A DNA stretch of 10,393 nucleotides from CAYZAK01 sp964476445 (lineage in GTDB: Bacteria > CG03 > SLGR01 > JAGXOG01), in assembly GCA_964476445.1 (NCBI GenBank), contig CAYZAK010000050.1, positions 1 to 10,393 on the forward strand, read 5' to 3'. The translations under genes and the position numbers were made by a program. Below the pieces are notes generated by a model, which saw only the letters and a program-made list of their open reading frames with translations, did not search any database and was not told where the DNA came from. Position 1 is the first letter of the stretch. Each line of letters begins with the position of its first letter. Of the stretch, positions 1 to 6,247 are shown piece by piece.

Positions 1-686
1 TCAGGATCCTCGCCGCCTAACTGATCACTGTCTGCGGCGGTCCAGGTCGGCGTATCTAAATCTAACTGAAAAGCGGTGCTGTCTTTTCCGTCCAGCTGAG
101 CGGAATCTACCGCTTGCTGACCGGCTCCTAAAAATGCCATGGTGGATTGCATAAATGTCCCATCACTAAAAGTAATAGTTGTATTTATTATGCCGTAATT
201 ATTCATATCTAAAGTAGCAGTGGCCTTGTAAAATTCTAAATTACTGCCGATATTATCCGGTTTATTGGCTACATCGCTCCAGTCAACAGCTCCCGCGCTG
301 GAAGAAAAAAGCGAATATGCAGATGGCCTTAATTTCAACCGGGGTTCTAAAGTTTCCCCGTCTGTTTCTACTTCTACCCAAAGATCCTGGTTCAAATCTA
401 CATTTGATATGTCAAGCGCTACATTAAAAATTCCATTTCTATTTAAATTTGCCGTTATAGTTTGAGGGCTTTTTACTACATTATCGCCGGAATTGTAAAT
501 TGTAAAGGTAACATCTTGCGACCCTGTAAGAGGAACTCCGCCGGAATCATTCAACCGCCCTTGGAAATTAATTTCTTCTGTAATCGAGGCATTTAATCCC
601 GCTACGATAAAACATAAAAAAACAATAGCAGTTGCTACTGTTTGCCTAATAAATACATATTTTTCTTTTAATAATTTTGAAATCAT
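1..686 (-). CDS. Exported FQGRL/LDG-repeat protein, 5' part (3' end outside window)
   Basis: Open from an ATG at 686 to the window edge: 228 complete codons with no stop, so the C-terminus is missing. An AAGGAG ribosome site at 696-701 sits 9 nt before the ATG. Residues 1-33 form a signal peptide: basic start (KLLKEKY, R14), hydrophobic core 16-30, likely cleavage after ..GLNA. The mature part begins with INFQGRLNDSGGVPLTG (39-55), then a beta-rich domain ending in EPRLKLRPSAYSLF (114-127) and VDWSDVANKPDNIG (134-147). Two copies of a DSxQLxGxD motif follow (194-202 and 219-227, 25 residues apart). From memory, proteins opening this way are long, repetitive cell-surface or tail-fibre-like proteins, often ending in a collar or S74-type self-cleaving chaperone; that end cannot be seen here. 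Exported or surface location is well supported. The function (adhesin or structural fibre) is inferred. Confidence 0.8.
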   Translation of the reverse strand, partial: MISKLLKEKYVFIRQTVATAIVFLCFIVAGLNASITEEINFQGRLNDSGGVPLTGSQDVTFTIYNSGDNVVKSPQTITANLNRNGIFNVALDISNVDLNQDLWVEVETDGETLEPRLKLRPSAYSLFSSSAGAVDWSDVANKPDNIGSNLEFYKATATLDMNNYGIINTTITFSDGTFMQSTMAFLGAGQQAVDSAQLDGKDSTAFQLDLDTPTWTAADSDQLGGEDP

Positions 687-772
687 ATTGTTTCTCTCCT
701 TATTTTTTAAATCCAAAATTGAGGAAAACTTAGTTTTTTTTGCTAACTTTTATAACTTTTTAAATTATTTAC

Positions 773-800
773 ATTTTACTATTCTTATAAACTAAGTCAA
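773..800 (-). promoter_or_regulatory. Predicted sigma-70 promoter for the exported protein
   Basis: Reading the minus strand, a TTGACT -35 box (795-800) and a TAAAAT -10 box (773-778) are separated by 16 nt; each matches consensus at 5 of 6 positions. Transcription would start near 766, leaving an AT-rich leader of about 80 nt before the ATG at 686. The prediction rests on sequence match only, and such matches are easy to find in AT-rich DNA. Confidence 0.4.
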
Positions 801-884
801 ATTTTAGTACCTGTATCTATAATTTTAAAATATATAGGTAGTAGATAGTAGGTGGGACTGACTAAAAATTTTTTATCAAGAACT

Positions 885-1667
885 TCAGCTAAATTCCAGC
901 ACACCCAACAGATCGTTTATTTTTTTATCCAGCTGCTCATTTCTCAGCGGTTCCAGTAAATGATACCTGCGCCCTTTTTCCAAAAGTTTTTTTTCGGCTT
1001 CCGGTTTTAAAATATCTGCCATATCCAATACAACCGGTATCTGTTTAGTCAAAGAGTTATACAAAAAGTTTATACCACCCTTCGCCCCGAAACCCGCTGT
1101 TTTATAATTTACAAAAACCAGATCCGGAATTTTCTTTAACTGTTCTACTAACTTCCCGGAATCCGAAACTTCGATTATATTGGCCACTTCACCTAAAACA
1201 TGGTTTATCCGAGTAATAGATTCTGTTTTGTGCAGAGCTACAATAACTTTCGGTTTATTAACTGAATCAAGTTTAAAATAGTCTTTTTTCTCTACCGGCA
1301 ATCCGGTCATCTTCTCTATCTGCCGGAGCAACATATCCGTGGTAAAAGGTTTCTTCAAAAAGTTATCTACATCCAATTTTATATACTCAATAGTAGATTG
1401 CTGGATGTCCATAGCCGAGACCATTATAATAGGAATATTTTTTGTGGACGGATATTTCCGGAGCTGTTTTGCTGCTTCCGGACCGGTCATGTTGGGCATT
1501 TTATTGTCCAGTACTATCAAGTTCGGCTGCCAGGACTTGGCCAGTTCCACACATTCATCCCCGTCCGGGGCGGTTTTCACCAAAAGTTTACTGGATTCCA
1601 GCATCTCTTTCATAGGTTCCCGCCACTCGGCATTGTCGTCCACTAAAAGAATTTTTAATTTTTTCAT
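885..1667 (-). CDS. Response regulator with a receiver domain and a degenerate second receiver-like domain
   Basis: A 260-residue cytoplasmic signalling protein. Residues 4-122 are a canonical receiver: acidic pair D10-D11, phospho-acceptor D54 in LIVLDNKMPNMTG, S84 in IIMVSAMD, and K106-P107 in the KKPF turn. All the residues needed for phosphotransfer and switching are present. There is no DNA-binding, GGDEF, EAL or HD output domain. Residues 139-257 instead follow the same strand/helix rhythm: KVIVALHK, then IIEV, then PDLVFVNYK, then IPVVLDMA, then a YHLLEPL turn. Here the phospho-acceptor position reads N and the KP lysine reads E, as in a pseudo-receiver. The second-domain call is inferred by eye. 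The start ATG follows AAGGAAAAGGTGAG, a purine-rich ribosome site. No histidine kinase is adjacent. The gene has its own predicted promoter, 133 bp after polX. Confidence 0.9.
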   Translation of the reverse strand: MKKLKILLVDDNAEWREPMKEMLESSKLLVKTAPDGDECVELAKSWQPNLIVLDNKMPNMTGPEAAKQLRKYPSTKNIPIIMVSAMDIQQSTIEYIKLDVDNFLKKPFTTDMLLRQIEKMTGLPVEKKDYFKLDSVNKPKVIVALHKTESITRINHVLGEVANIIEVSDSGKLVEQLKKIPDLVFVNYKTAGFGAKGGINFLYNSLTKQIPVVLDMADILKPEAEKKLLEKGRRYHLLEPLRNEQLDKKINDLLGVLEFS

Positions 1668-1692
1668 CTCACCTTTTCCTTTTTAAGTTTTT

Positions 1693-1721
1693 AATATATA
1701 ACTAATATTTTTCTATGTCTA
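1693..1721 (-). promoter_or_regulatory. Predicted sigma-70 promoter for the response regulator
   Basis: On the minus strand, TAGACA (1716-1721) and TATATT (1693-1698) are separated by exactly 17 nt; each matches consensus at 5 of 6 positions. A start near 1686 gives a short leader of about 18 nt that contains the ribosome site. The position just ahead of the gene, in the spacer after polX, argues that the regulator is transcribed independently of the upstream three-gene unit. Confidence 0.5.
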
Positions 1722-1800
1722 TTAAATAATAATCTAAAAAATTAAAATTTACAAATTTACTGTCTTTAAAAGTAAAACTAACACTCCAGAATACCGGTTT

Positions 1801-3522
1801 TTATTTTTTTAATGCCGTTTTTAAGCCGGCAAGATTATTCGTATTTAAAACATCTTTCTTTTCCAGCCAGCCCCGGCGGGCCTGATTTATACCATAATTT
1901 ATATTAGACAACTCCCCGACGCCGTGGGCATCGGTGGATATTACTATCTTCACCCCCAGTTCTTTAGCTCTTTTGGCGTATATATCCGTGATATCCAGGC
2001 GGGCTGGATGGGCGTTTAACTCCATAAAACAGTTCTCCCTGAACGCTTTTTTAAGGATTTCCTCCATATTTATCTCATACGGTTCGCGTTTGTTTATCAA
2101 TCTTCCTGAGGGATGTCCCAGAATATTAAAATTAGGGTTTTCCATGGCTTTCAAAATTCTTCGGGTCTGTTCTTCCCGGGAAAGATTGAAATTGTAATGC
2201 ACCGAGCAGGTAACTACATCCATCCGGGCAAGAATTTCATCCGGTAAATCAAGAGAACCGTCTTTTAAAATATCAACTTCTCCGCTCTTTAAAATTTTTA
2301 TACCGTGAATATTTCTGTTCACCCGATCTATTTCTAAAAGCCAGTCGGACATCTCAGCCGGAGTTAAACCTCCGGCCACGGTTACTTTACGTGTATGTTC
2401 GGAGACGGCCATATATTCATACCCGGCATCCAGGCAAGCTCGAGCCAACTGCTCGATAGTAGAATGCCCGTCTGTTTTTTTAGTGTGCATGTGAAGATCT
2501 CCTTTTATATCGTTTAGGGTTATAAGCCGGGGAAGACGGGATTCCGACGCCGCTTCAATCTCCCCCCTGTTTTCCCTTAACTCCGGGGCAATATAATCAA
2601 GTCCTACCGAGCTGTAGAGATCCTGTTCTGTTTTTCCGGCTATCCGGCGGTCATTATCGTTAAACACTCCGTACTCGTTTATTTTCAAGCCTTTTTTAGA
2701 AGCAAGTTTTCTTAAAGCTATGTTATGGGATTTTGAACCGGTAAAATACTGTAATGAGGCCCCAAAACTATCGGAGGTTATAACCCTGAGATCAACCTGA
2801 AAATCATTCTCTAATACCACGGATAATTTTTTTTTGCCCCGAAAAATTATCCTTTCTACATCATCATAATTTAAAAACCGTTCTATTATATTCGATTCGG
2901 GTCCGGTTAATGCCAGAATATCCAGATCGCCCGATGTCTCCCTACACCTGCGGTAACTGCCAGCCTGGCTTAATTTTATAACCTCCCTGCTCTTTTTAAG
3001 ATATTCCATTAAAGGTCCCGCTATGTTTTTTACTTCTGAAATTCTAAGTCTATTTTCGTAACGGGACAGTATTTTTAGGTTTTTCTCTATATTTTCCTCT
3101 GTTTTTTTTCCAAAACCGTCAAGTTTGCTTACTCTATTTGATTTTACCGCCTTTTTTAAGTCTTCCGGATTTTTTATCTTTAGCTCTCTGTAAAGTTTAG
3201 CAACTTTTTTTGCTCCAAGGCCCTCTACTTTCATTAAATCGGTAAGCCCGGAGGGGAATTCCCGCTCCAAATTTTCCAAAAATTCCAGACGGCCGGTAGC
3301 AGCTATTTCCTCTATTTTTCCGGCCAGGTCCTTACCTATGCCGGGCAGTTCGGTTAACTTTTCATTGTTTTCAATAAATGAACGTACGCTACGGCTGAGA
3401 TTTTTTACAGTCCGGCCGGCCTCACGGTAGGCCCTTATTCTGAAAGGGTTGTCCCCTTTTATCTCCAGAAGATCGGCTGTTTTCTTAAAAATATTAGCTA
3501 TATCCGAATTATGTACGGGCAT
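1801..3522 (-). CDS. polX: DNA polymerase/3'-5' exonuclease PolX (polymerase X family with PHP domain)
   Basis: A 573-residue protein of the usual length for bacterial and archaeal PolX. It fills short gaps in base-excision and break repair, and removes unpaired 3' ends through its PHP domain. N-terminal 8-kDa-like/HhH region 1-80 (IADLLE-type opening DLLEIKGDNPFRIRAY), with helix-hairpin-helix motifs near 58-73, 98-110 and 133-145. The palm has GS (188-189), the catalytic pair D199/D201 (GDLDI) and third aspartate D244 (VDLR). The linker has the conserved FTGSKSHNIALR. The PHP domain (340-535) keeps the metal ligands: H344, H346, D351, H376, E415, H442, H470, D531 and H533. Both activities should therefore be intact. 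The start is 3 nt after the stop of the upstream dehydrogenase gene with only a weak ribosome site, so translation is probably coupled. The family's N-terminus aligns with this ATG. Confidence 0.97.
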   Translation of the reverse strand: MPVHNSDIANIFKKTADLLEIKGDNPFRIRAYREAGRTVKNLSRSVRSFIENNEKLTELPGIGKDLAGKIEEIAATGRLEFLENLEREFPSGLTDLMKVEGLGAKKVAKLYRELKIKNPEDLKKAVKSNRVSKLDGFGKKTEENIEKNLKILSRYENRLRISEVKNIAGPLMEYLKKSREVIKLSQAGSYRRCRETSGDLDILALTGPESNIIERFLNYDDVERIIFRGKKKLSVVLENDFQVDLRVITSDSFGASLQYFTGSKSHNIALRKLASKKGLKINEYGVFNDNDRRIAGKTEQDLYSSVGLDYIAPELRENRGEIEAASESRLPRLITLNDIKGDLHMHTKKTDGHSTIEQLARACLDAGYEYMAVSEHTRKVTVAGGLTPAEMSDWLLEIDRVNRNIHGIKILKSGEVDILKDGSLDLPDEILARMDVVTCSVHYNFNLSREEQTRRILKAMENPNFNILGHPSGRLINKREPYEINMEEILKKAFRENCFMELNAHPARLDITDIYAKRAKELGVKIVISTDAHGVGELSNINYGINQARRGWLEKKDVLNTNNLAGLKTALKK

Positions 3523-3525
3523 GGA

Positions 3526-4572
3526 TTAAAAACACCGGCCTTCTTCTTTCTTAGAGCAGGGTTTTTCATCACACCGGTAGCATACTTCGTTTTTAAGTTT
3601 ACCCTTTTTAAAAAAGTTTTCGACATTTTTCAGGGTTGTACTGGCGATATTTTCCAGAGCTTCTTCGGTAAAAAACCCCTGGTGGGAAGTAACTAATACA
3701 TTGGGGAAAGTTAACAGCCGGGCTAAAATATCATCATCCATTATCTGACCGGAAAAATCCTCAAAAAAATACTCGCTCTCTTCCTCGTAAACATCCAGGC
3801 CGGCAGCCCCTATTTTTCTCTTTTTAAGAGCATCTATCAGCGCCCGGGTCTCAATGAGCTGGCCCCGACCGGTATTTATTATCATCACCCCCTCTTTCAT
3901 GCTGGCTATGCTCTCCCGGTTTATTATGTGATGGGTATCAGGGGTAAGGGGACAGTTTAAAGATATTATATCACTACTTTTATAAAGTTCTTTTAAACTT
4001 ACATATTCAAAATCTGCCAGGCGGGCAAAATCTTTATCCGGATATATGTCGTATGCCAAAATATTCATATCCAGACCTTTAAGAATTTTTATGAGGACCC
4101 GGCCGATCTTTCCCGTTCCTATTATCCCGGCGGTCTTTCCGGCCATATCAAACCCCTTAAGACCTTCTATGTTAAAATTTCTGTCTTTTGTGCGGTAATA
4201 TGCCCGGTGGGTTTTCCGGTTAAGGGAAAGCATTAAAGCCAGCGTGTGTTCAGCTACGGCATGGGGGGAATAGGCGGGAACTCTGACCACATGAATATTT
4301 TCATAGGCCGCGTCTAAATCAACGTTATTGTATCCCGCGCATCTTAAAGCTATTATCTTTACCCCCATTTCTTTAAATTTATTTACCACCGGTTTATCTA
4401 CTGTATCGTTGACAAATATACATACAGCATCGTGACCGTTTGCCAAAACAGCGGTATCCTTATTTAAATGCTCTTTAAAATAATCTATTTTGTAACCGAA
4501 ACCCCCGTTAATCTTATTAAAAGTTTCCTTATCATAAGATTTTGCATCGTAAAAAGCTATTTTTTGGGTCAT
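3526..4572 (-). CDS. D-2-hydroxyacid dehydrogenase, D-lactate dehydrogenase type
   Basis: A 348-residue cytoplasmic NAD-dependent enzyme, most like LdhA/VanH D-lactate dehydrogenases, which interconvert pyruvate and D-lactate with NADH. Supporting sequence: LRCAGYNNVDLDAA (76-89) and VRVPAYSPHAVAEH (96-109), typical of D-LDH; dinucleotide motif GTGKIG (152-157); D175, the acidic residue that favours NAD over NADP; and the catalytic set R236 (NTGRG), E265 (VYEEE) and H297 (TSHQGF). The segment YEEESEYFFED is also LdhA-like. An odd C-terminal tail after residue 328 carries four cysteines (331, 334, 339, 347; C-x2-C-x4-C-x7-C) that the catalytic core does not need. The gene lies 11 nt after the nicotinamidase and 3 nt before polX. 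Its ribosome site is weak, consistent with co-translation. The exact substrate (lactate or another 2-hydroxyacid) is not proven by sequence. Confidence 0.93.
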   Translation of the reverse strand: MTQKIAFYDAKSYDKETFNKINGGFGYKIDYFKEHLNKDTAVLANGHDAVCIFVNDTVDKPVVNKFKEMGVKIIALRCAGYNNVDLDAAYENIHVVRVPAYSPHAVAEHTLALMLSLNRKTHRAYYRTKDRNFNIEGLKGFDMAGKTAGIIGTGKIGRVLIKILKGLDMNILAYDIYPDKDFARLADFEYVSLKELYKSSDIISLNCPLTPDTHHIINRESIASMKEGVMIINTGRGQLIETRALIDALKKRKIGAAGLDVYEEESEYFFEDFSGQIMDDDILARLLTFPNVLVTSHQGFFTEEALENIASTTLKNVENFFKKGKLKNEVCYRCDEKPCSKKEEGRCF

Positions 4573-4583
4573 GGCGGGATTTT

Positions 4584-5189
4584 CTATAACCGGTCCGATT
4601 TTACTATTTTAACCCCGTTTCTTTTCATATCCTCCAGGGCTTTTTCTAACGTTCCTTCCGGCTGGTCTATTCCTTCTGTAGCATCCAGAATCAAATTAAC
4701 CTTAAAATCATACTTAACGCCGTCCATACAGGTATAGTAAACACAAAAATCAGTAGCCAGTCCGCAGACATATATTTCCTCTATGCCCATACCCTTTAAG
4801 TAGTAATGCAGCCCAGTCTCGGTTTTCTTGTCGTTTTCAAGAAAAGCAGAGTAAGAATCTATACCGGTATTAGTTCCTTTGCGTAAAATTAAATCAACGG
4901 GTGCGGTCTCCAGCTCCGGATGAAAATCTGCGCCGGAGGTACCTCTTAGGCAGTGATCGGGCCACAGAGTCTGAGCTACCCCGTCTAAATTTACGGTCTC
5001 AAGCGGTTCACCGTCATTACTAGAAGCAAAAGAAATGTGATTTTTTGGATGCCAGTCCTGAGTAGCCACAGTTTTACCTAAATTTTTATTCCGGGTAATA
5101 CTGTTAATTACCGGGACAATCCTGTCACCGCCGGGAATGGCCAGGGCCCCTCCGGGACAAAAATCGTTCTGAACATCAACTATTATCAA
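4584..5189 (-). CDS. pncA: Nicotinamidase (isochorismatase-like cysteine hydrolase)
   Basis: Hydrolyses nicotinamide to nicotinate for NAD salvage; members also act on pyrazinamide. Counting from the TTG at 5189 gives 201 residues. Catalytic triad: D5 (IIVDVQNDF), K104 (LRKGT) and C149 (GLATDFCV). Metal ligands: D45 and H47 (TQDWHP) and H51. LWPDHCLRGTSGA (75-87) is also typical of the family. The first beta strand starts immediately at the TTG, so this start looks too short. The frame stays open upstream, and an ATT at 5205-5207 lies just after a near-perfect ribosome site, giving a normal N-terminus (MNRKQGLIIVD..) of 207 residues. I keep the conventional start in the coordinates but consider ATT more likely. 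First gene of a three-gene unit with the dehydrogenase and polX, placing NAD salvage beside an NAD-dependent enzyme. Confidence 0.95.
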   Translation of the reverse strand: MIIVDVQNDFCPGGALAIPGGDRIVPVINSITRNKNLGKTVATQDWHPKNHISFASSNDGEPLETVNLDGVAQTLWPDHCLRGTSGADFHPELETAPVDLILRKGTNTGIDSYSAFLENDKKTETGLHYYLKGMGIEEIYVCGLATDFCVYYTCMDGVKYDFKVNLILDATEGIDQPEGTLEKALEDMKRNGVKIVKSDRL

Positions 5190-5210
5190 ACCTTGTTTTC
5201 TGTTAATAAG

Positions 5211-5219
5211 ACCTCCTTT
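5211..5219 (-). promoter_or_regulatory. Near-perfect Shine-Dalgarno sequence of the nicotinamidase gene
   Basis: The minus strand reads AAAGGAGGT, complementary to almost the whole anti-Shine-Dalgarno tail of 16S rRNA. It lies 3 nt before an in-frame ATT (5205-5207) but about 21 nt before the TTG at 5189. It therefore decides the start in favour of ATT, because no ATG, GTG or TTG is in frame at a usable distance. Confidence 0.75.
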
Positions 5220-5237
5220 CTTTACCCTTTAGTAAAA

Positions 5238-5267
5238 ATTATAGTAATTTTAACTCTTTTTTTCCAA
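5238..5267 (-). promoter_or_regulatory. Predicted sigma-70 promoter of the pncA-dehydrogenase-polX unit
   Basis: On the minus strand, a perfect TATAAT (5238-5243) lies 18 nt after TTGGAA (5262-5267, 4 of 6 matches). Initiation near 5231 gives a leader of about 24 nt to the ATT start, with the strong ribosome site inside it. It lies in the 76-94 bp gap after the small exported-protein gene, so the three genes are probably one transcription unit starting here. Confidence 0.55.
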
Positions 5268-5283
5268 ATTTTCATAATTATAC

Positions 5284-5709
5284 TCACTGAAAAAGCAGGT
5301 CGGTATGATCGTCCCAGTTTAACTTGTTTAATATCCACTCATCAACGGGTTTGTAAAATATCATAACCCACCGGATAGCATGGTTTTCAAATTTCACAAT
5401 GTACCGGTAACGCAGAAAACTCCCCCCCATTTTTTTTTCATCGATAAACTCACTTCCTATTATACCGCCGAACCGGTTGCTGACTTGCCGGAGTTGCGAT
5501 ACAGTATGTCGGGAAAGTTCATCCATCTCCTCGGTGGGCATGGGCCAGTATTCTTTGGCAAGTTCAATAGCCGCGGAGACCTCGCCGCGAGACACTTCTT
5601 CCACAATAGAATCGGCGTACTGTCTGACCTCATGTTCACTTTTAAACCCGGCTTCCAACGATACTGTCAATAATGTAAGTATCGCCAATAATGTTACTGT
5701 CTTTTTCAT
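5284..5709 (-). CDS. Small exported protein of unknown function
   Basis: 141 residues. Residues 1-20 are a clear signal peptide: MKK start, leucine-rich core, cleavage probably after SLEA. There is no lipobox cysteine and no further membrane segment, so a periplasmic or secreted protein of about 120 residues is expected. The mature part begins with helical, acidic sequence (SEHEVRQYADSIVEEVSRGE, 24-43). It then has a strand-rich second half with RYRYIVKFENHAIRWVMIFYKP (100-121) and a WILNKLNWDDH ending. The alternating strands with a helical front resemble small cone-shaped NTF2-like folds, but that is only an impression. The start is supported by AGGAG about 8 nt before the ATG. It lies upstream of the pncA unit on the same strand and is separated by a promoter. 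I do not recognise a named family. Confidence 0.8.
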   Translation of the reverse strand: MKKTVTLLAILTLLTVSLEAGFKSEHEVRQYADSIVEEVSRGEVSAAIELAKEYWPMPTEEMDELSRHTVSQLRQVSNRFGGIIGSEFIDEKKMGGSFLRYRYIVKFENHAIRWVMIFYKPVDEWILNKLNWDDHTDLLFQ

Positions 5710-5939
5710 TTAGTATCTCCTATTTGTTCCACTCCCATTAACCAACTCATTTTTTAAAAATATTACTATAAGTGTACTTAACTTAAATATTAATAGCAAT
5801 ACTTGAAAAAGATGCATAATAGCATGGCCGAACCAATTCTTTTTTGAGTCTTTATTATTGTACCAATGGAACTTAACCTTCTACATTAAGATTAATATCA
5901 GAACTCTTTTTCCACTGTATTGACTTTTGTTTTCAAAAG

Positions 5940-5956
5940 TGTACCGATACAGTACA
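5940..5956. repeat. TGTAC-N7-GTACA inverted repeat, operator-like
   Basis: Perfect 5-bp arms separated by 7 nt, a spacing usual for dimeric helix-turn-helix repressors. It directly follows and overlaps a 7-bp stem-loop (ACTTTTG/CAAAAGT, 5923-5940) that lacks a T-run on either strand and so is not a standard terminator. It lies far from both flanking starts (about 230 bp from the minus-strand gene and 290 bp from the MFS gene), so a regulatory role is uncertain. Confidence 0.3.
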
Positions 5957-6070
5957 AATAACTGATTTGTAAATTACAGAAACTATTATATACCCGGATT
6001 TAATGATAAAGTGCAACATTCTAGTTAAAATGGAAAAAGGCTCAAAGTATAATTTTAAATTATTACATAT

Positions 6071-6085
6071 GGTCATATTATGACC
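6071..6085. promoter_or_regulatory. 15-bp perfect palindrome, candidate operator
   Basis: GGTCATA-T-TATGACC: two perfect 7-bp arms around one central base. It abuts the candidate -35 box of the MFS promoter, its centre lying about 43 bp upstream of the predicted transcription start. That is the position of class II activator sites. No regulator gene is adjacent. Confidence 0.45.
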
Positions 6086-6115
6086 TTGATATTTTGACAG
6101 TATCTGTGGTATCTT
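6086..6115 (+). promoter_or_regulatory. Candidate extended -10 promoter for the MFS and MscS-like genes
   Basis: TTGATA (6086-6091) is followed after 18 nt by TATCTT (6110-6115), which is preceded by TGg (6107-6109), an extended -10 element. The start would be near 6121, giving a leader of about 125 nt. A perfect TTGACA at 6094-6099 has no -10 at the right distance and was not used. The -10 matches consensus at only 4 of 6 positions. Confidence 0.35.
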
Positions 6116-6126
6116 TGCGGAGTTAG

Positions 6127-6191
6127 AGAGCGCAGGCTCTGGGGAAAATTTTCGTTTATATTTTTGATGAGGCAATCCGGGGGCTTGCCTC
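6127..6191 (+). other. Two hairpins in the predicted leader of the MFS gene
   Basis: Hairpin one pairs AGAGC (6127-6131) with GCTCT (6136-6140) around a GCAG loop. Hairpin two pairs GAGGCAA (6169-6175) with TTGCCTC (6185-6191) around a 9-nt GC-rich loop. Neither is followed by a T-run, so they are not intrinsic terminators. The second ends 56 nt before the ATG. They could stabilise the transcript or form part of a leader RNA. I recognise no known riboswitch class. Confidence 0.3.
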
Positions 6192-6208
6192 TGTCATGAA
6201 ATTAACTA

Positions 6209-6222
6209 ATATATATATATAT
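6209..6222. repeat. (AT)7 dinucleotide run
   Basis: Seven AT units, 25 bp before the MFS start codon. Such runs are prone to slippage and easily melted. It might vary in length between strains, but nothing shows that it controls expression. Confidence 0.6.
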
Positions 6223-6247
6223 GACCCTTAGGTTAAGAAATTAAATT

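Larger units (their letters stand above)
5710..6247. other. Divergent intergenic region rich in inverted repeats, no convincing gene
   Basis: This 538-bp AT-rich region separates the minus-strand exported-protein gene from the plus-strand MFS gene. No reading frame in it has a plausible start and ribosome site. It contains a 7-bp stem with a TTTT loop (5923-5940), a TGTAC-N7-GTACA inverted repeat (5940-5956), a perfect 15-bp palindrome (6071-6085), a candidate extended -10 promoter (6086-6115), two small hairpins (6127-6140 and 6169-6191) and an (AT)7 run (6209-6222). The octamer AAGTGTAC occurs twice (5770-5777 and 5937-5944). The region probably holds control sites for both flanking genes. 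Confidence 0.6.

Noticed and set aside
1339..1686. Plus-strand frames opposite the response regulator and opposite other genes
   Set aside because: They are mirror frames of well-supported minus-strand genes and show no domain or ribosome site.
1756..1776. Stem-loop TTTACT/AGTAAA after polX as a terminator
   Set aside because: Only six AT-rich pairs with a nine-base loop; too weak to call.
5923..5940. Stem-loop ACTTTTG/CAAAAGT as an intrinsic terminator
   Set aside because: The stem is AT-rich and no T-run follows it on either strand.
6094..6099. Perfect TTGACA as -35 box for the MFS gene
   Set aside because: No acceptable -10 hexamer lies 16-18 nt downstream.
5933..6175. Minus-strand frame of 80 codons in the divergent spacer
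   Set aside because: It starts at TTG with no ribosome site, has no recognisable domain, and covers inverted repeats and AT-rich spacer.
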